From assembly GCA_015832175.1 (NCBI GenBank), contig WJXW01000001.1, positions 558,001 to 622,000 on the forward strand: a stretch of 64,000 bases of DNA, read 5' to 3'. Of this stretch, positions 23,246-33,340 are shown in pieces. Source of the DNA: Paraphaeosphaeria minitans (taxonomy: Eukaryota > Ascomycota > Dothideomycetes > Pleosporales > Didymosphaeriaceae). The notes under the pieces were generated by a model, which saw nothing but the letters and a program-made list of their open reading frames with translations, searched no databases and had not been told where the DNA came from. Both the position numbers and the translations under genes were made by a program. Positions within the stretch are counted from its first letter, which is position 1. Every line of letters starts with the position of its first letter.

Positions 23246-23839
23246 ATGCGCGTCGCTGTCTTAGTGTATGACCCAGCATGGGCGGACCACTTCCAGTGCA
23301 TCAAAGCAGACCTCGCGACCGCTCTGCAGAACGTCCCCTACCTCAGCATCGAGCACGTGGGAAGCTTTTTAATTCCCGGCCTATATGCCAAGCCTATCAT
23401 CGACGTCGACATCGTGGTCGATCCAAAGCACTACCCAATGGCTGCATCAGCGCTATCCTACAACGGCTACGTATTCAAACCCGAGCCTACTGGCATCGAC
23501 CGCATGTCGTTTCGCTACTCGGCCCACGCGTTATATTCTGGCGCGAGCAAGCCCACAGAGGACGGGAGTGTTCGGCGCCCTGTATATCTTGTTATGCTTA
23601 CTGCTTCGTCCTACCGGAACCATATTGCGGTGAGGAAAGCTCTTCTTGGCCATCCTGAGCTGGTGAGTGAGTACGCACAAGTGAAACGAGAGCTTGGCAA
23701 GAGGGACTTTAGGGATCTTGGACAGTACGCGGGTGCAAAGAGCCAGATATTGCAAAAGATCCTTGCCATGAGTGAACTAGATGAAGACACAGTCAACGAT
23801 ATTGCAGCATTGAATAGATGGACATTGAAGAAAGAGTAG
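23246..23839 (+). CDS. GrpB/UPF0157 family protein, 197 aa
   Basis: A single exon. The family is a small nucleotidyltransferase-fold group common in bacteria and fungi, with no firmly known reaction. The signature is visible near residue 33: SIEHVGSFLIPGLYAKPIIDVDIVVD, with the Gly-Ser and Asp-x-Asp pair expected of the fold. A usual STS after HVG is replaced by SFL. Later come NHIAVRKALLGHPELVSEYAQVKRELG, RDLGQYAGAKSQIL and a typical YxxxK-like helix near the end. The length is normal (170-200 aa). Being intronless and from a bacterium-rich family, horizontal origin is possible but not shown here. Confidence 0.88.
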   Translation: MRVAVLVYDPAWADHFQCIKADLATALQNVPYLSIEHVGSFLIPGLYAKPIIDVDIVVDPKHYPMAASALSYNGYVFKPEPTGIDRMSFRYSAHALYSGASKPTEDGSVRRPVYLVMLTASSYRNHIAVRKALLGHPELVSEYAQVKRELGKRDFRDLGQYAGAKSQILQKILAMSELDEDTVNDIAALNRWTLKKE

Positions 23840-24728
23840 TCATATAGGTCGGCTATTGATGAGGAAGCTCAGGTTGGTACTCAGCTGATCTGCACGATAG
23901 CGCAACGACAGGGCGCGTGTGATCTTTCCGATTTCGCCAAATGCAGGAACTGTTTCAATAGCTAGTCTCAGGTTTCAATCAAGACAGTTTAGATGCCCAG
24001 TCAGGATAGGAACTTGTTTCGCACTGGCTTGCAAGTTGATTCTAGAATCTATATAGACTCATTCGGCAAAGGTTAGCTGTATACTCGTGCAGTGCCAGTA
24101 AGTGATAGCAGCTGAGCCTCTAGCGAGTTCTCTACTAGGTAGGTAGCAGGAATGACAGTTTCCAAGTTTAATTGCGACGTGAGCTGATAGGCGACAAATA
24201 CCTAGTGATGGGATAGCATTTAAATAAATTGCGTTGGACTAAGGATAGGTAATATCTTTCGGATAATCTATTAATGGATACTACTAATAGTAGGTAAGAG
24301 AAGATAATTCATACAAAATTGTACCATTTTTACCTTACATCTAATATTTATGCCAAGACTGGACTAAACCAGTTGGTCCGTGCACTGGCTGCCTAGTCCG
24401 TTTATTGCGCTAGACACTTGCACTGGACAATAGTCTAGCAAACCTTCGCAAACGCTATATAAAGGAGGAGGAATTGTTGTAAGTAACAATTTATACTGTT
24501 TGGATTTTTATGACTAACATTTTAGGGGCGATCTCACTCTTCTAGGCCGCTTCTAGGCCGCTTCTAGTCAGCCTAGATTGTCTTTTACCTGTTTAGTACG
24601 TGCCGTCTACATCTACCCACTATATACGGGTGCATCGTTACCCATGAGTGCTAGAAACTACCTCAGCATGCTATCGTATCATATTTAATGGGAGTCGCTA
24701 ACTCGTTGTGCACAGGGCTCAATTAGCA
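23840..24728. other. AT-rich intergenic DNA upstream of KMT1
   Basis: No gene is supported. There is a short 11-bp tandem repeat, TTCTAGGCCGC, at 24540-24567 and a TATATAAAGG box-like word near 24455, possibly old repeat DNA or the KMT1 promoter. Confidence 0.45.
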
Positions 24729-26550
24729 ATGTCATCGATGGTTGTGATCCCTACTACGGGCGGAGCGACTCAACGCGTTCGGGTAGACAAGGTATGTTGT
24801 TCATTCTGAGTGTCACTGAAAAGCAACTAGTATCTAACTCGTATTAAGGTTCACTCGATCGTGAGCAACCGCGTAAAGGACCGGGTGGGTACCTTGTGCT
24901 CCCTGCAGTGCATCACGCAAGCTAATCTAGATTTAGGAAGAGCAGTTCCTAGTGAGGTGGAAGTCAGACTCGATTACACCTCCATTTAGCTGGCACAGTA
25001 TCCGAGAACTGGCGAGATGCTTAGAAGTCATGCAGGATTATATTACTATCCGAGAAAAGTAAGAGAATTCAGTAGGTGCTCCTCAGACCCGGCAATAACC
25101 TTATATCTAGTGCGAGTGTTCCCTCTAAGAAGCGGAAGTCACCAAACATTGGACTGGAAAATGAGAGGCGAGCTTCACCGTATGACCGCCGCCATGGTCT
25201 TGAAAGCAGAACACCATCGGCTACCCGCTCACGCACCATCTCGTCATTGTCAACCGCGCCGACATCTGATGCGACCGCCAACGTCTATAATGGAGTGATG
25301 GATACGGATGAGAACGGATTCATCTTCTGTCGAAGTGTAAGTAGAAATTCGGCCCTGTTTCTGCATCTGGGAACTATATGCTGACCACCAAGTAGGCACA
25401 CGGCCAGGGCATCGCTTTTCTAGACGTACAGGGTTTCCAAACCGATGAGATGCTACGCGTCGCAAGGATATCTAAGATCGAGACAGCAAACATTCTTATC
25501 CGCGCAGAATATATCCGGCGGCTGTCAAAGGTTGCTGGCAAGAAGATCCACCTTGTCAACGTCTACGATTACACCACGCCTTCACTTCGTTTCCAATACA
25601 TCCCCGAATACATTCTCCGAGAAGGGGTCTTCAGGGCCGACCTGGATACTCAAGAGGGCTGTCAACAGTGCTCACCGCGTATGGGGCGGAATATAGGTTG
25701 TGAATACACCAAAAAGTGTGGCTGCCTCGAGTACGCTGCTGTGGATACGAACCGCATAACGACAGAGGAGATGAAGCATAAGTAAGTGAATGGCCATATC
25801 TAATAAGACTGGTATAAGACATGCTCTCCATCTATACTAACATATACTGCTAGGTACGAACACGCCCTCGCGACCGGCGGCTCCACGCTAGGCTTTCCCA
25901 AGAAATTCCCCTACTTCACAGACGGCACAAAGCGGCAGCGAACCGGCACCCTAGTGCCTTTCTATCTCGACTCCCGCCGCCCAATATACGAATGCAACGA
26001 CAACTGCCGTTGCGGGCCCTACTGTCGGAACAAGAACGTGCAGTTTGGGCGCCAAGTCGAGCTCGAAATTTTCAAGACCGGCAGCAGCCGCGGCTGGGGT
26101 CTGCGCTGCAAAGAAGACCTCTTCATGGGGCAATTCGTAGACACCTACCGCGGAGAAGTCATCACGGACGCCGAAGCCACGCGCCGCGAGCAAGCCGGCG
26201 GGCAGCTCAAAGCCTCGTATCTCTATTCGCTAGACAAGCACCAGGAATCCGAGGGGCTGGCCCAGGAAGACATCTACGTCGTCGACGGCGAGTTCATGGG
26301 CGGTCCGTCAAAATTCATGAATCACAGCTGCGCTCCGAATTGCAGGCAGTACACTGTCAGCTACAACAAGCACGACAACCGCATCTACGACCTGGCGTTC
26401 TTCGCAATCCGCGATATCACTGCGGGGGAGGAGCTGACATTTGATTATCTGGACAAGGAGGAGGCCCCCGAGGGGGAGGAGGAGGCCCCCGAGGGCGCGG
26501 TGCCGTGTCTGTGTGGCGCAGAGAAGTGTAGGAAGTGGCTGTGGCAGTGA
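24729..26550 (+). CDS. KMT1: Histone H3K9 methyltransferase (Clr4/DIM-5 type) with chromodomain-like N-terminus, 509 aa
   Basis: Six exons: 24729..24791, 24849..24884, 24937..25058, 25111..25336, 25396..25781, 25854..26550. The enzyme trimethylates H3K9 to build heterochromatin, which in fungi also directs DNA methylation. Residues 22-73 look like a chromodomain (VHSIVSNRVKD, QFLVRWKSD, FSWHSIREL, CLEVMQDYI). A linker follows, then pre-SET cysteines (EGCQQCSP, NIGCEYTKKCGC, YECNDNCRCGPYCRN), the SET core (GSSRGWGLRC, SKFMNHSCAPNC, GEELTFDY) and post-SET CLCGAEKCRKWL. An acidic repeat (EEAPEGEEEAPEG) lies between SET and post-SET. The cage positions of the chromodomain are mostly non-aromatic apart from the Trp. 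Short 5' exons make the first 60 residues the least certain part. Confidence 0.93.
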
Positions 26551-26984
26551 TCCCGCGCGAAGAAGAGGTGTTGTGCTGCTGCTTGGTTTCTGTAAAACTT
26601 TGTCTTGACGCAATTCGGAATTGGTTCAGCATTTTCGATGCCATGGTGCTCCGATCGGGATGCAAGCGGCATTTTTGCATACTTGGTATTGATATGGGCG
26701 TTGGTGATTGTCTAGAAGCAGATGCTAGTTTATCCCAGCCAGCTGTTCTGGTGTGGCGGGAAAGTCAGGACGCGTCATTCTGCAGCACGTTACTCAGACT
26801 GATATAGCACTAGCATTGGCAGTTCAAATCAGGGCGATTCATTCTCGTGTTTTCTCACTTGCTGAGCTGGAGCAGCTACTCTTTTTTGATGGCGAAGTGC
26901 GTGCTCAAGTTACTCTCGCACTTCTTTTGTACTACTCCCACTATCCGTAGTCGCTCTCTGAACGACAGTAACACTTTTACAAGT

Positions 26985-27455
26985 GTCCCTTTCTGCTTTA
27001 TCTCTTCTTTTTGTTTAACTTTACTTTTCTTCACTTATTCTATTCTACTATATACTTAACTTATGTCTTTTTCGTTCTTTTACTAAGTTCTAGAATAGAT
27101 TAGCTAGCAATTAATACATCTAAAAGCCTAAGAATGTCCACTCCAATAGAACCCTGTAGACTTATTATACACACACTCTATAACCTTCTACCCTTTCCTA
27201 TCACACGTAAGCCTATAGTCTAGTTACTCCCCTTTGCACTCTCAACACTTCTTTACATTCAACTTTATTTTTCTCTACCTATCCTTTTTACTACCCTGCT
27301 TAACCTACATCTTTTCCCTTCTCTCACTAAGTTCTAGAATAAGATAACTCACACTCAGGACATCTAAACGACCAAGAGTCTCTGCTCTAACACGAATTCG
27401 CACACTCCGCGTACATGCACTCCACTACCCCCATCCTTTCCCCTCACGCGCGAGC
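26985..27455. repeat. Diverged tandem duplication, offset about 243 bp
   Basis: Unit 1 (about 26985-27215) and unit 2 (about 27230-27455) share anchors in the same order: TCTTCTTT..TTTAAC, CTTAAC, ACTAAGTTCTAGAATA (near 27083 and 27326), ACATCTAAA, and CTTTCCTATCACACG versus CTTTCCCCTCACGCG. Many differences are C/T, with unit 1 more AT-rich. Confidence 0.6.
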
Positions 27456-27615
27456 CACTGCGGTTGAAGCATGTCGTTGACCCACCACCCCAGCCGCACA
27501 AATGTGTCCCTCTCTCGCGGCGCCTTTGGATGAGCCTCGGTACCCGCTCCTTCTAGGAACGCTGGAACTTCGAGTGAGGGCCCAAAAAGATCTTGTAGTC
27601 AAGTTTAGCTTTTTA

Positions 27616-27809
27616 GGGCCACAGCGCTCGCAGCATCGCGTACTTAGTACAGCAGCGCACAGTGACTGTACCGAATACGTAGTAGCATAGTTTGTATCAA
27701 AGTCTTTTTGTGCCCAAATTGATTACTATATAGACAGTGCTACTACGGCGAAGTTACGGTCCCTGTGTGTTGCTGTACTTGGAACGTACTGTTGCGAGCG
27801 CTGTGGCTC
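27616..27809. repeat. Imperfect inverted repeat, arms about 74 bp
   Basis: The left arm 27616-27689 and the right arm 27736-27809 are reverse complements at roughly three quarters of positions. The best shared blocks are TGCGAGCGCTGTGG, TGCTGTACT and TGCTACTAC. This is likely the relic of a hairpin or foldback element. Confidence 0.55.
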
Positions 27810-28423
27810 GGAATCTTGGGCTGCCACCTTGAGAGCTAGGTTTCTAGGTAGGTAGGTATAGGACGGGAACGAGGCTTGCACCGACCTACTCATCGCGCAC
27901 CCCACCTCTCCACCTTGATCCCAGGGTGCAGCCCGGAACTTCCTAGAGGCGAGGTTCGCGGGGTCTCGACGAAGCATCCACAGTGCGCCCCCTGTATAGC
28001 CAGGTACCGTGGTCGCAGCGTGCCGATGCTCCACGTCCAGCTGTGACTGGTCATCGCGGTCCCCGGATGCCGCCGACGAGGCTATATTTCTAGATTTGGG
28101 ATGCCGCCGACGAAGCCCCCGGCGTCTCCAGTAGAGCTGCAAGCTATTTTCCGCCGAGCCGCGGACATTGCGATGATTTGCTGGCTTTGTTGGGATGTCA
28201 GATCTGTCACTGCCGCGGTATATTTACGAGAGTGAGAAAGACACGACGCTCGGGCGAGCGTGCAGAGGAAAAGACCGGGAGCAATAGACGTCCGGTGGAT
28301 ACGAAGCCGTGCAATTCATCAAGATATCCCAGCGCTATGATCACCCGGTCCCTCAAGTCCCGAATTTTGCCAATGCTAATGCCAACACGTACAATACATG
28401 GTTTTCAGGCCCCCCATCATGCT

Positions 28424-31135
28424 TTAGTATTTGCTGCTGACAAGATCCCGATACATCTTCTTCACATCCTTCAAGTCCTCTTCCAGCTCGTCCACCCTCT
28501 CCGACTTCTCGCCCAGCATCTCCAAACACTTTTCGTACCGCTCGTTCATCTCCTGCATTTCCTTTTCTAGCCGCTCGACCTTGTCGCCTTGTTCGCGCTT
28601 CTCGTCGAGTTCGCGCATGAATGTGACGACTTCTTCTCTGGCTTCGTCGCGCTGACTGATGAGGCGGGCCAGTTCTTCCTTGTTGGTGGCTTTCTCGGAT
28701 TCCAACCGGCGCACCGCGGTGGAGAGGCGCTCGACGAGTTGGACGCTGGGACCGGCGCCGACAGTGCTGACGGAGATCATGTCGTTGATTGTGCGGTGTG
28801 GTGATGATAATGCGTCGAAGCCTGCGTCATCGAAGGACGGTGTGTGTATGGATGGGGTGTTGGACACACTGTGCCCATTGCTCATCAGGTTGGACGAGAT
28901 GGAAGGAAATGAGTCTTGCCTTTGCGGCGACCCAACCTCAGGCGTCCTTGGATGAGTCGGGATTGACTTCTGTCGAGAAGACGGTCGACGTGCCTCTTCG
29001 AGCATGCGATCTATTGGCGTTTCCATGCCATGGGATATCGAGCGTGGCAGTACGTTTCGGCGATTCGCGCCATATATGCCTAAAGGATCTGGGGAGTGCC
29101 TTCGCAGGCTTGGTCCAGGAGAGTCAGTCCTGAGATGGTTTTCGGAGAGTGTTGCCTGAGACTGCATCTCCATCCTCCACTTATTCTTCTCTTCCTCCAG
29201 CCGTTGCGAGAAGTCTGCCTCCATGACCTTCTTCTCGCGTTCAAAGTCGGCACGTGCATCTTGTGCCACAGTTTCTGCTTGCGTTAAACGTGCTTGAAGC
29301 TTCTGTGATGAGTTGCGCTGTTCGGTAAGGTCCTGCTCTAGTGTTCGCGCACGATCGTTGATGCTCTCTAGTTCATCTTCCAACCTGCGAGCTTTCGAAT
29401 TGATCTCTCGGGCTTTTCGGCGAACGTCGGTTTCGCGCTTTGCAGTTTCATCTCGGTCCTTTTCCAAGGCTGCAACGCGGGAGGTAAGGGTTCCTTCGAT
29501 GCCCTGCCAATTTTCAGATGCCAGGGCGTACTGTGTTTGAAGGGTTTCTATTTGGCGGAGCAGCTTGGCCTGAGAATCACCGGATGCCGAAGACGAGACT
29601 TCTTCGGAGCGGCTTCGGAGGAGTTCGAGTTTGGACTCAAGGTTCTGCAAAGAAAGTCAGTTTGGAGGGGGATATGTTAGCCGGAGAACAAAACCTACAG
29701 CAATTTCACCACGCAGCTCCAGTTCGGCGACGTTAGCTCTTTCCTGTTGCCTCGTCGCTTCGTCTCTCGCCTCTTGCAGGTCTTTCTTGGTACGGTCTTC
29801 TGCGATCTTCTTCTCGATGCGCAAGTTCTCGATGTCTTCCTGCAACGATGCCGTGACTCGCTTCTCCGTTTCCAAAGCTCCAGTCTGAACGCGCTTCTCC
29901 GCATCCTCCGCCCTCGTCAAAGCGTCGCTTAGCTGTCTCCTTAGTTCGGCTATGGTGAGACCAGCCTCTTCGCGTTCCGACCGTATCAACTCAATGTCTT
30001 TCTCGATCCTGGCCACCACTTTAAGCTTGTCCTGCGCTGCCTGCTCAGCTGCCTCGGCGCGCTTGGCCCTGTCCGTCTGGTCAGCAACTGCCCTTTCAGC
30101 TTTGGACAGTCGCTGTTTGAGGTTCGTCATGTCCTTGTCTGTTTCCAATGCTTTTGCTCGCATCTTCTTAATGGTGGTCATGTGCTTCATCTCTGTCTTC
30201 GACAGCTTCTGCCCCTCTTCCATGAGTGCCGCTATCTGTGCATCCTTCTCCGCTAGTTTCTTGTCCGCCGGCGTGGTTTCCGAGTCTGAGGCTTTGGCAG
30301 ACGACGCGAGCTGTTGCGACAGATAGGCGAGCTTCGATTGCAGAGCGTCGATGCGTTCCAGGTGGGCATTGAGCTCTTCACGATGCTCGCGGAGCATCTC
30401 ATCGTGTGTGGTTTGTAGCACAGACAATTCAAGGTGAAGCGTTTCGGGGTCTTGAGACGCTGCGATGGGCTCTGCGGGTGTTGATATCTCGATCGAGGGG
30501 CGAGACCGCGAGCTGTCGACGGAGTGGCGGGGAGACGAGGTTTGCGGAGTCAGAATCGAAGGTATCGCCATGGTGGGGGCGGGTATTGACGGAGGCTGGT
30601 CTGAGATGATAGACGACGCTGGAGGAGAGACGGGCGTGGTATCGACTGAGGGCCGGGGTGACGATCCGGACGCTGGCTGGTCGACTTTTGGGAGTTCAGG
30701 CTTGCTGCCCAGCGGGATCTCTGGCGGTGCAGTCTCGGACTTTCTAGCGTCTATACTCGTCGCGGCTGCGTCGATGGAGGGGTTCTTCGGTGCAGGGCTC
30801 TCCGGGCGCGATCCCAGGTCCGAGGACGGCCTCGAGTCGGCGCCTTCCTTGCCCTTGTTGACGGCTTTGGCGAGGCGGTCCTGCAGTCGCGAGTTGGGCC
30901 GGCTTCGTGAGGAGCTACGGGACACTTGTGCCGTCAGCATCTGCTTCCCCGCCAGCGTCATGATCTCTCCACACGTACCTTGGTCGACCTGCAAGTGCTG
31001 TTTCTCGGCCGCCTCTACAGCCCTCGACTTTGCGCTCGCCTGGTCGTCGTCGGTGAGGATGCTATCCAGCCGCGACTCCAGGCCCGACACGGCGCTGCCC
31101 AGGAACGAGCCCCAGCCTCCCTTGCGCTGAGCCAT
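28424..31135 (-). CDS. TMF1: TMF1/SGM1 Golgi coiled-coil protein, 867 aa
   Basis: Exons 31135..30979, 30924..29699 and 29644..28424. The N-terminus, WGSFLGSAVSGLESRLDSIL, is the conserved leader of TATA element modulatory factor and yeast Sgm1. A disordered Ser/Pro region (residues 50-215) follows, then long heptad coiled coil (about 220-600). A second disordered part with HSPDPLGIYG and HTPSFDDAGFDALSSP comes next, and a C-terminal coiled coil (SVQLVERLSTAVRRLESEKATNKEEL .. KKMYRDLVSSKY), which is the TMF domain that binds Rab6/Ypt6 in animals. It tethers vesicles at the Golgi. Intron 1 (30925-30978, 54 nt) is a multiple of three without stops, so an 18-residue longer isoform would also be open. 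The shared upstream region holds the LINE. Confidence 0.92.
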
Positions 31136-31710
31136 TGCCTTGTCTTCTTTGTGTATACGGTCGTCGCAAACGAGTGTACGTGTTCAGAGGCCTTAGTAGC
31201 AATCACCAGCGGGTCGTCTTTCGCCTGGGGCCATTCATCCTTCGGGCGCGTGAGAGGCCAGATGGGGAGTGTGGTGAAGTTGCACCTGGGGTTGCTGTGC
31301 TGCGTCGTGTACGCGTACGCAACGTCGACTTTCGGGCTTGTACGTCGGCCGGTCCGCTAGCCTGGATACGCCGGCACAATTGGGACGATCAGCTGAGAGG
31401 TTTGGTGGGATTCGTATGTACGAGGCGCTGGCGTAGTGGGCTGTAAGGCTTCTCGGGCCAGGTGGAAACAATGTTGCTGATCCGCTGACACGGGTTTGAG
31501 CTACCAACTGCCAGGGTCTTGAATTGGTGCGCCGCATTGCAGAACACATTCCGGTTTCTTTGGCTTGCAAAATCAAGACGAATCGTTTCATCTGGATAGC
31601 CCACCTCCAATTCATTTCAATTGACACCTGTGCTCTCTACAAGAAACAGAATGCTCCACCCAAATGACCGAATGGGTTAGTCAGCGTTTTGGTACTCCAC
31701 CTCGTCTTAG
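31136..31710. promoter_or_regulatory. Upstream region of TMF1, left flank of the LINE
   Basis: Before insertion this was continuous with 37506-37560 and formed the divergent spacer between TMF1 and NIT2. I see no gene in it. Confidence 0.45.
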
Positions 31711-31723
31711 ATCTCCAGTCGTT
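31711..31723. repeat. Left target-site duplication of the LINE
   Basis: ATCTCCAGTCGTT occurs here and again, identically, at 37493-37505, immediately after the element's repeat tail. Confidence 0.88.
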
Positions 31724-31885
31724 ACCATATGTCTGCGCCACAATTGTATAGAGCGTGGAGTCGGACAGTAAAAGACACCGGTGGTACCCTCATAATTCTT
31801 TAGCGCGGCGGAGGAGACAGCTTACGTACACATTGCGAATACCGGAGTCCAATCACAGAGTGCGAAGAGACGCGGGGAGGCGGCG

Positions 31886-33340
31886 ATGCCGACGCGTCCC
31901 GGCGGGATGACCGACGAACCCCATACGAACGTCCCCCTACCAATCGTCGACGGTGACCAACCGGTACGCCCACAACGCGAATCAAGACCGGTTACCTTCT
32001 TCGACGGAACGACATGGCGAGGAACCACGACCGAACCCACTACCCTCGACCCAGACGCTGCGCCAGACACGACACGAGTAAACCAACCATCGAACGTACC
32101 CGCAAATAAGACCAATCGCATCGCTAGATTACGATCAAGGCAAAGGAGATCCCCAGAACCTCCACAAACCCGATGGGAAGAGATAACCTGGCTTATAGCA
32201 AGCCTACGGGACGTCATCACAAAACAGGAGCGGATGATAGAGGGTATTAGAACCAACCTGGCCGCACTACAGAGGCAGAACGAAACGCTACAAGGCCAGA
32301 ACGAAACGTTGCAGGACCAGAACGAGGCGTTAAGCGCGAGGGTTGACGAGCTTGGAAACCGGATAAAGGAGCTTCAGGAACATAGCAGCGCACATAGGAG
32401 TCAGAACGAGACGTTGAAAGAGGGTATTTCTGCCCTTAAGAGTGAGTTACAGACACTCGGTACGAATCGTCCATCATGGGCCGCAATCGCAGCGCAGGGT
32501 AACACAACAGCGCCGGGCAGGCCTCCATCGGTAAACCCTAGCCCGAGCCAACAAGCAAACGAACAAAAGCTTCCGGGTATCAGTCTTGACCTCTCCGGTG
32601 TGATCAGCCCCCAATTTCAGATATCCAACACTAAAGAGATCAGAGATCGTGTCCGCCAGGCGTTTAACAGCCACGCGAATACCAAGGACATAGGCTGGTT
32701 TGGCATTGCGAGGACAGGAGCAGACCCAAACAGGGTCAAAATATGCTTAAGAACGCACGAGGAGGCAGCCAGGATCAAAAGGCATGACGAATGGCTTCAG
32801 TCCCATTTCCGAGGAGCTCGTGTCCAGGGCGAGCAATGGTACCCGGTCAAAGTCGACAGGGTAAATAAGGCTAGCATATGTGATGATTCGAGAATTCACC
32901 TCCGGGAGGATGCCGGAGCGAAGATAGGTGCCGAAAACGGGGTCGTAGTCAGGAAATTACGCTTCATCGGCCGCCCGAACCCAGACAAGCTCCATTGCTC
33001 AGTCGTCCTCTTTCTCGCTAGCAAACAAGAAGCGGAAGAACTCATACGGCGCAAGTACCTAGATGTCGACGGTGAGGTAGCGTACACTAAAACCTATGAA
33101 CCAAGGCCTACCCCTCGACGCTGTTTTAATTGCCACAAGTTCGACGACCATGAGGCTCGAAGATGCCCGACCAGAGAGCCGACATGCGGATTCTGTGCTA
33201 GAACCGGTCACGTAGAACGCGACTGTGCTTCGGAGACTCCGAAGTGTGTTAATTGCTCCGGCCCACATAAGGCCAGCGATAGAGGATGCCCTGAATATAA
33301 AAGACTCCTGCAGGAAGTAAATCCCCTACGCCATGCCTAG
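31886..33340 (+). CDS. LINE ORF1: coiled-coil zinc-knuckle RNA-binding protein, 484 aa
   Basis: The first 90 residues are basic and disordered. A heptad region follows (about 110-190) containing a tandem 7-residue repeat (QNETLQG, QNETLQD, QNEALSA), encoded by a 21-bp tandem repeat near 32278-32340. A central globular part (TKEIRDRVRQAFNSHANTKDIGWFGIARTG) resembles the RRM-like fold found in LINE ORF1 proteins. The C-terminus holds three cysteine knuckles: CFNCHKFDDHEARRC, CGFCARTGHVERDC (a canonical CX2CX4HX4C) and CVNCSGPHKASDRGC. It should bind the element RNA in the ribonucleoprotein particle. The stop codon overlaps the ORF2 start by 8 nt. Confidence 0.92.
   Translation: MPTRPGGMTDEPHTNVPLPIVDGDQPVRPQRESRPVTFFDGTTWRGTTTEPTTLDPDAAPDTTRVNQPSNVPANKTNRIARLRSRQRRSPEPPQTRWEEITWLIASLRDVITKQERMIEGIRTNLAALQRQNETLQGQNETLQDQNEALSARVDELGNRIKELQEHSSAHRSQNETLKEGISALKSELQTLGTNRPSWAAIAAQGNTTAPGRPPSVNPSPSQQANEQKLPGISLDLSGVISPQFQISNTKEIRDRVRQAFNSHANTKDIGWFGIARTGADPNRVKICLRTHEEAARIKRHDEWLQSHFRGARVQGEQWYPVKVDRVNKASICDDSRIHLREDAGAKIGAENGVVVRKLRFIGRPNPDKLHCSVVLFLASKQEAEELIRRKYLDVDGEVAYTKTYEPRPTPRRCFNCHKFDDHEARRCPTREPTCGFCARTGHVERDCASETPKCVNCSGPHKASDRGCPEYKRLLQEVNPLRHA

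Larger units (their letters stand above)
26551..28423. other. Gene-free, repeat-rich stretch
   Basis: No gene is supported. It contains a diverged tandem duplication (26985-27455) and an imperfect long inverted repeat (27616-27809), listed separately, plus two copies of GGATGCCGCCGACGA near 28067 and 28099. Confidence 0.55.
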
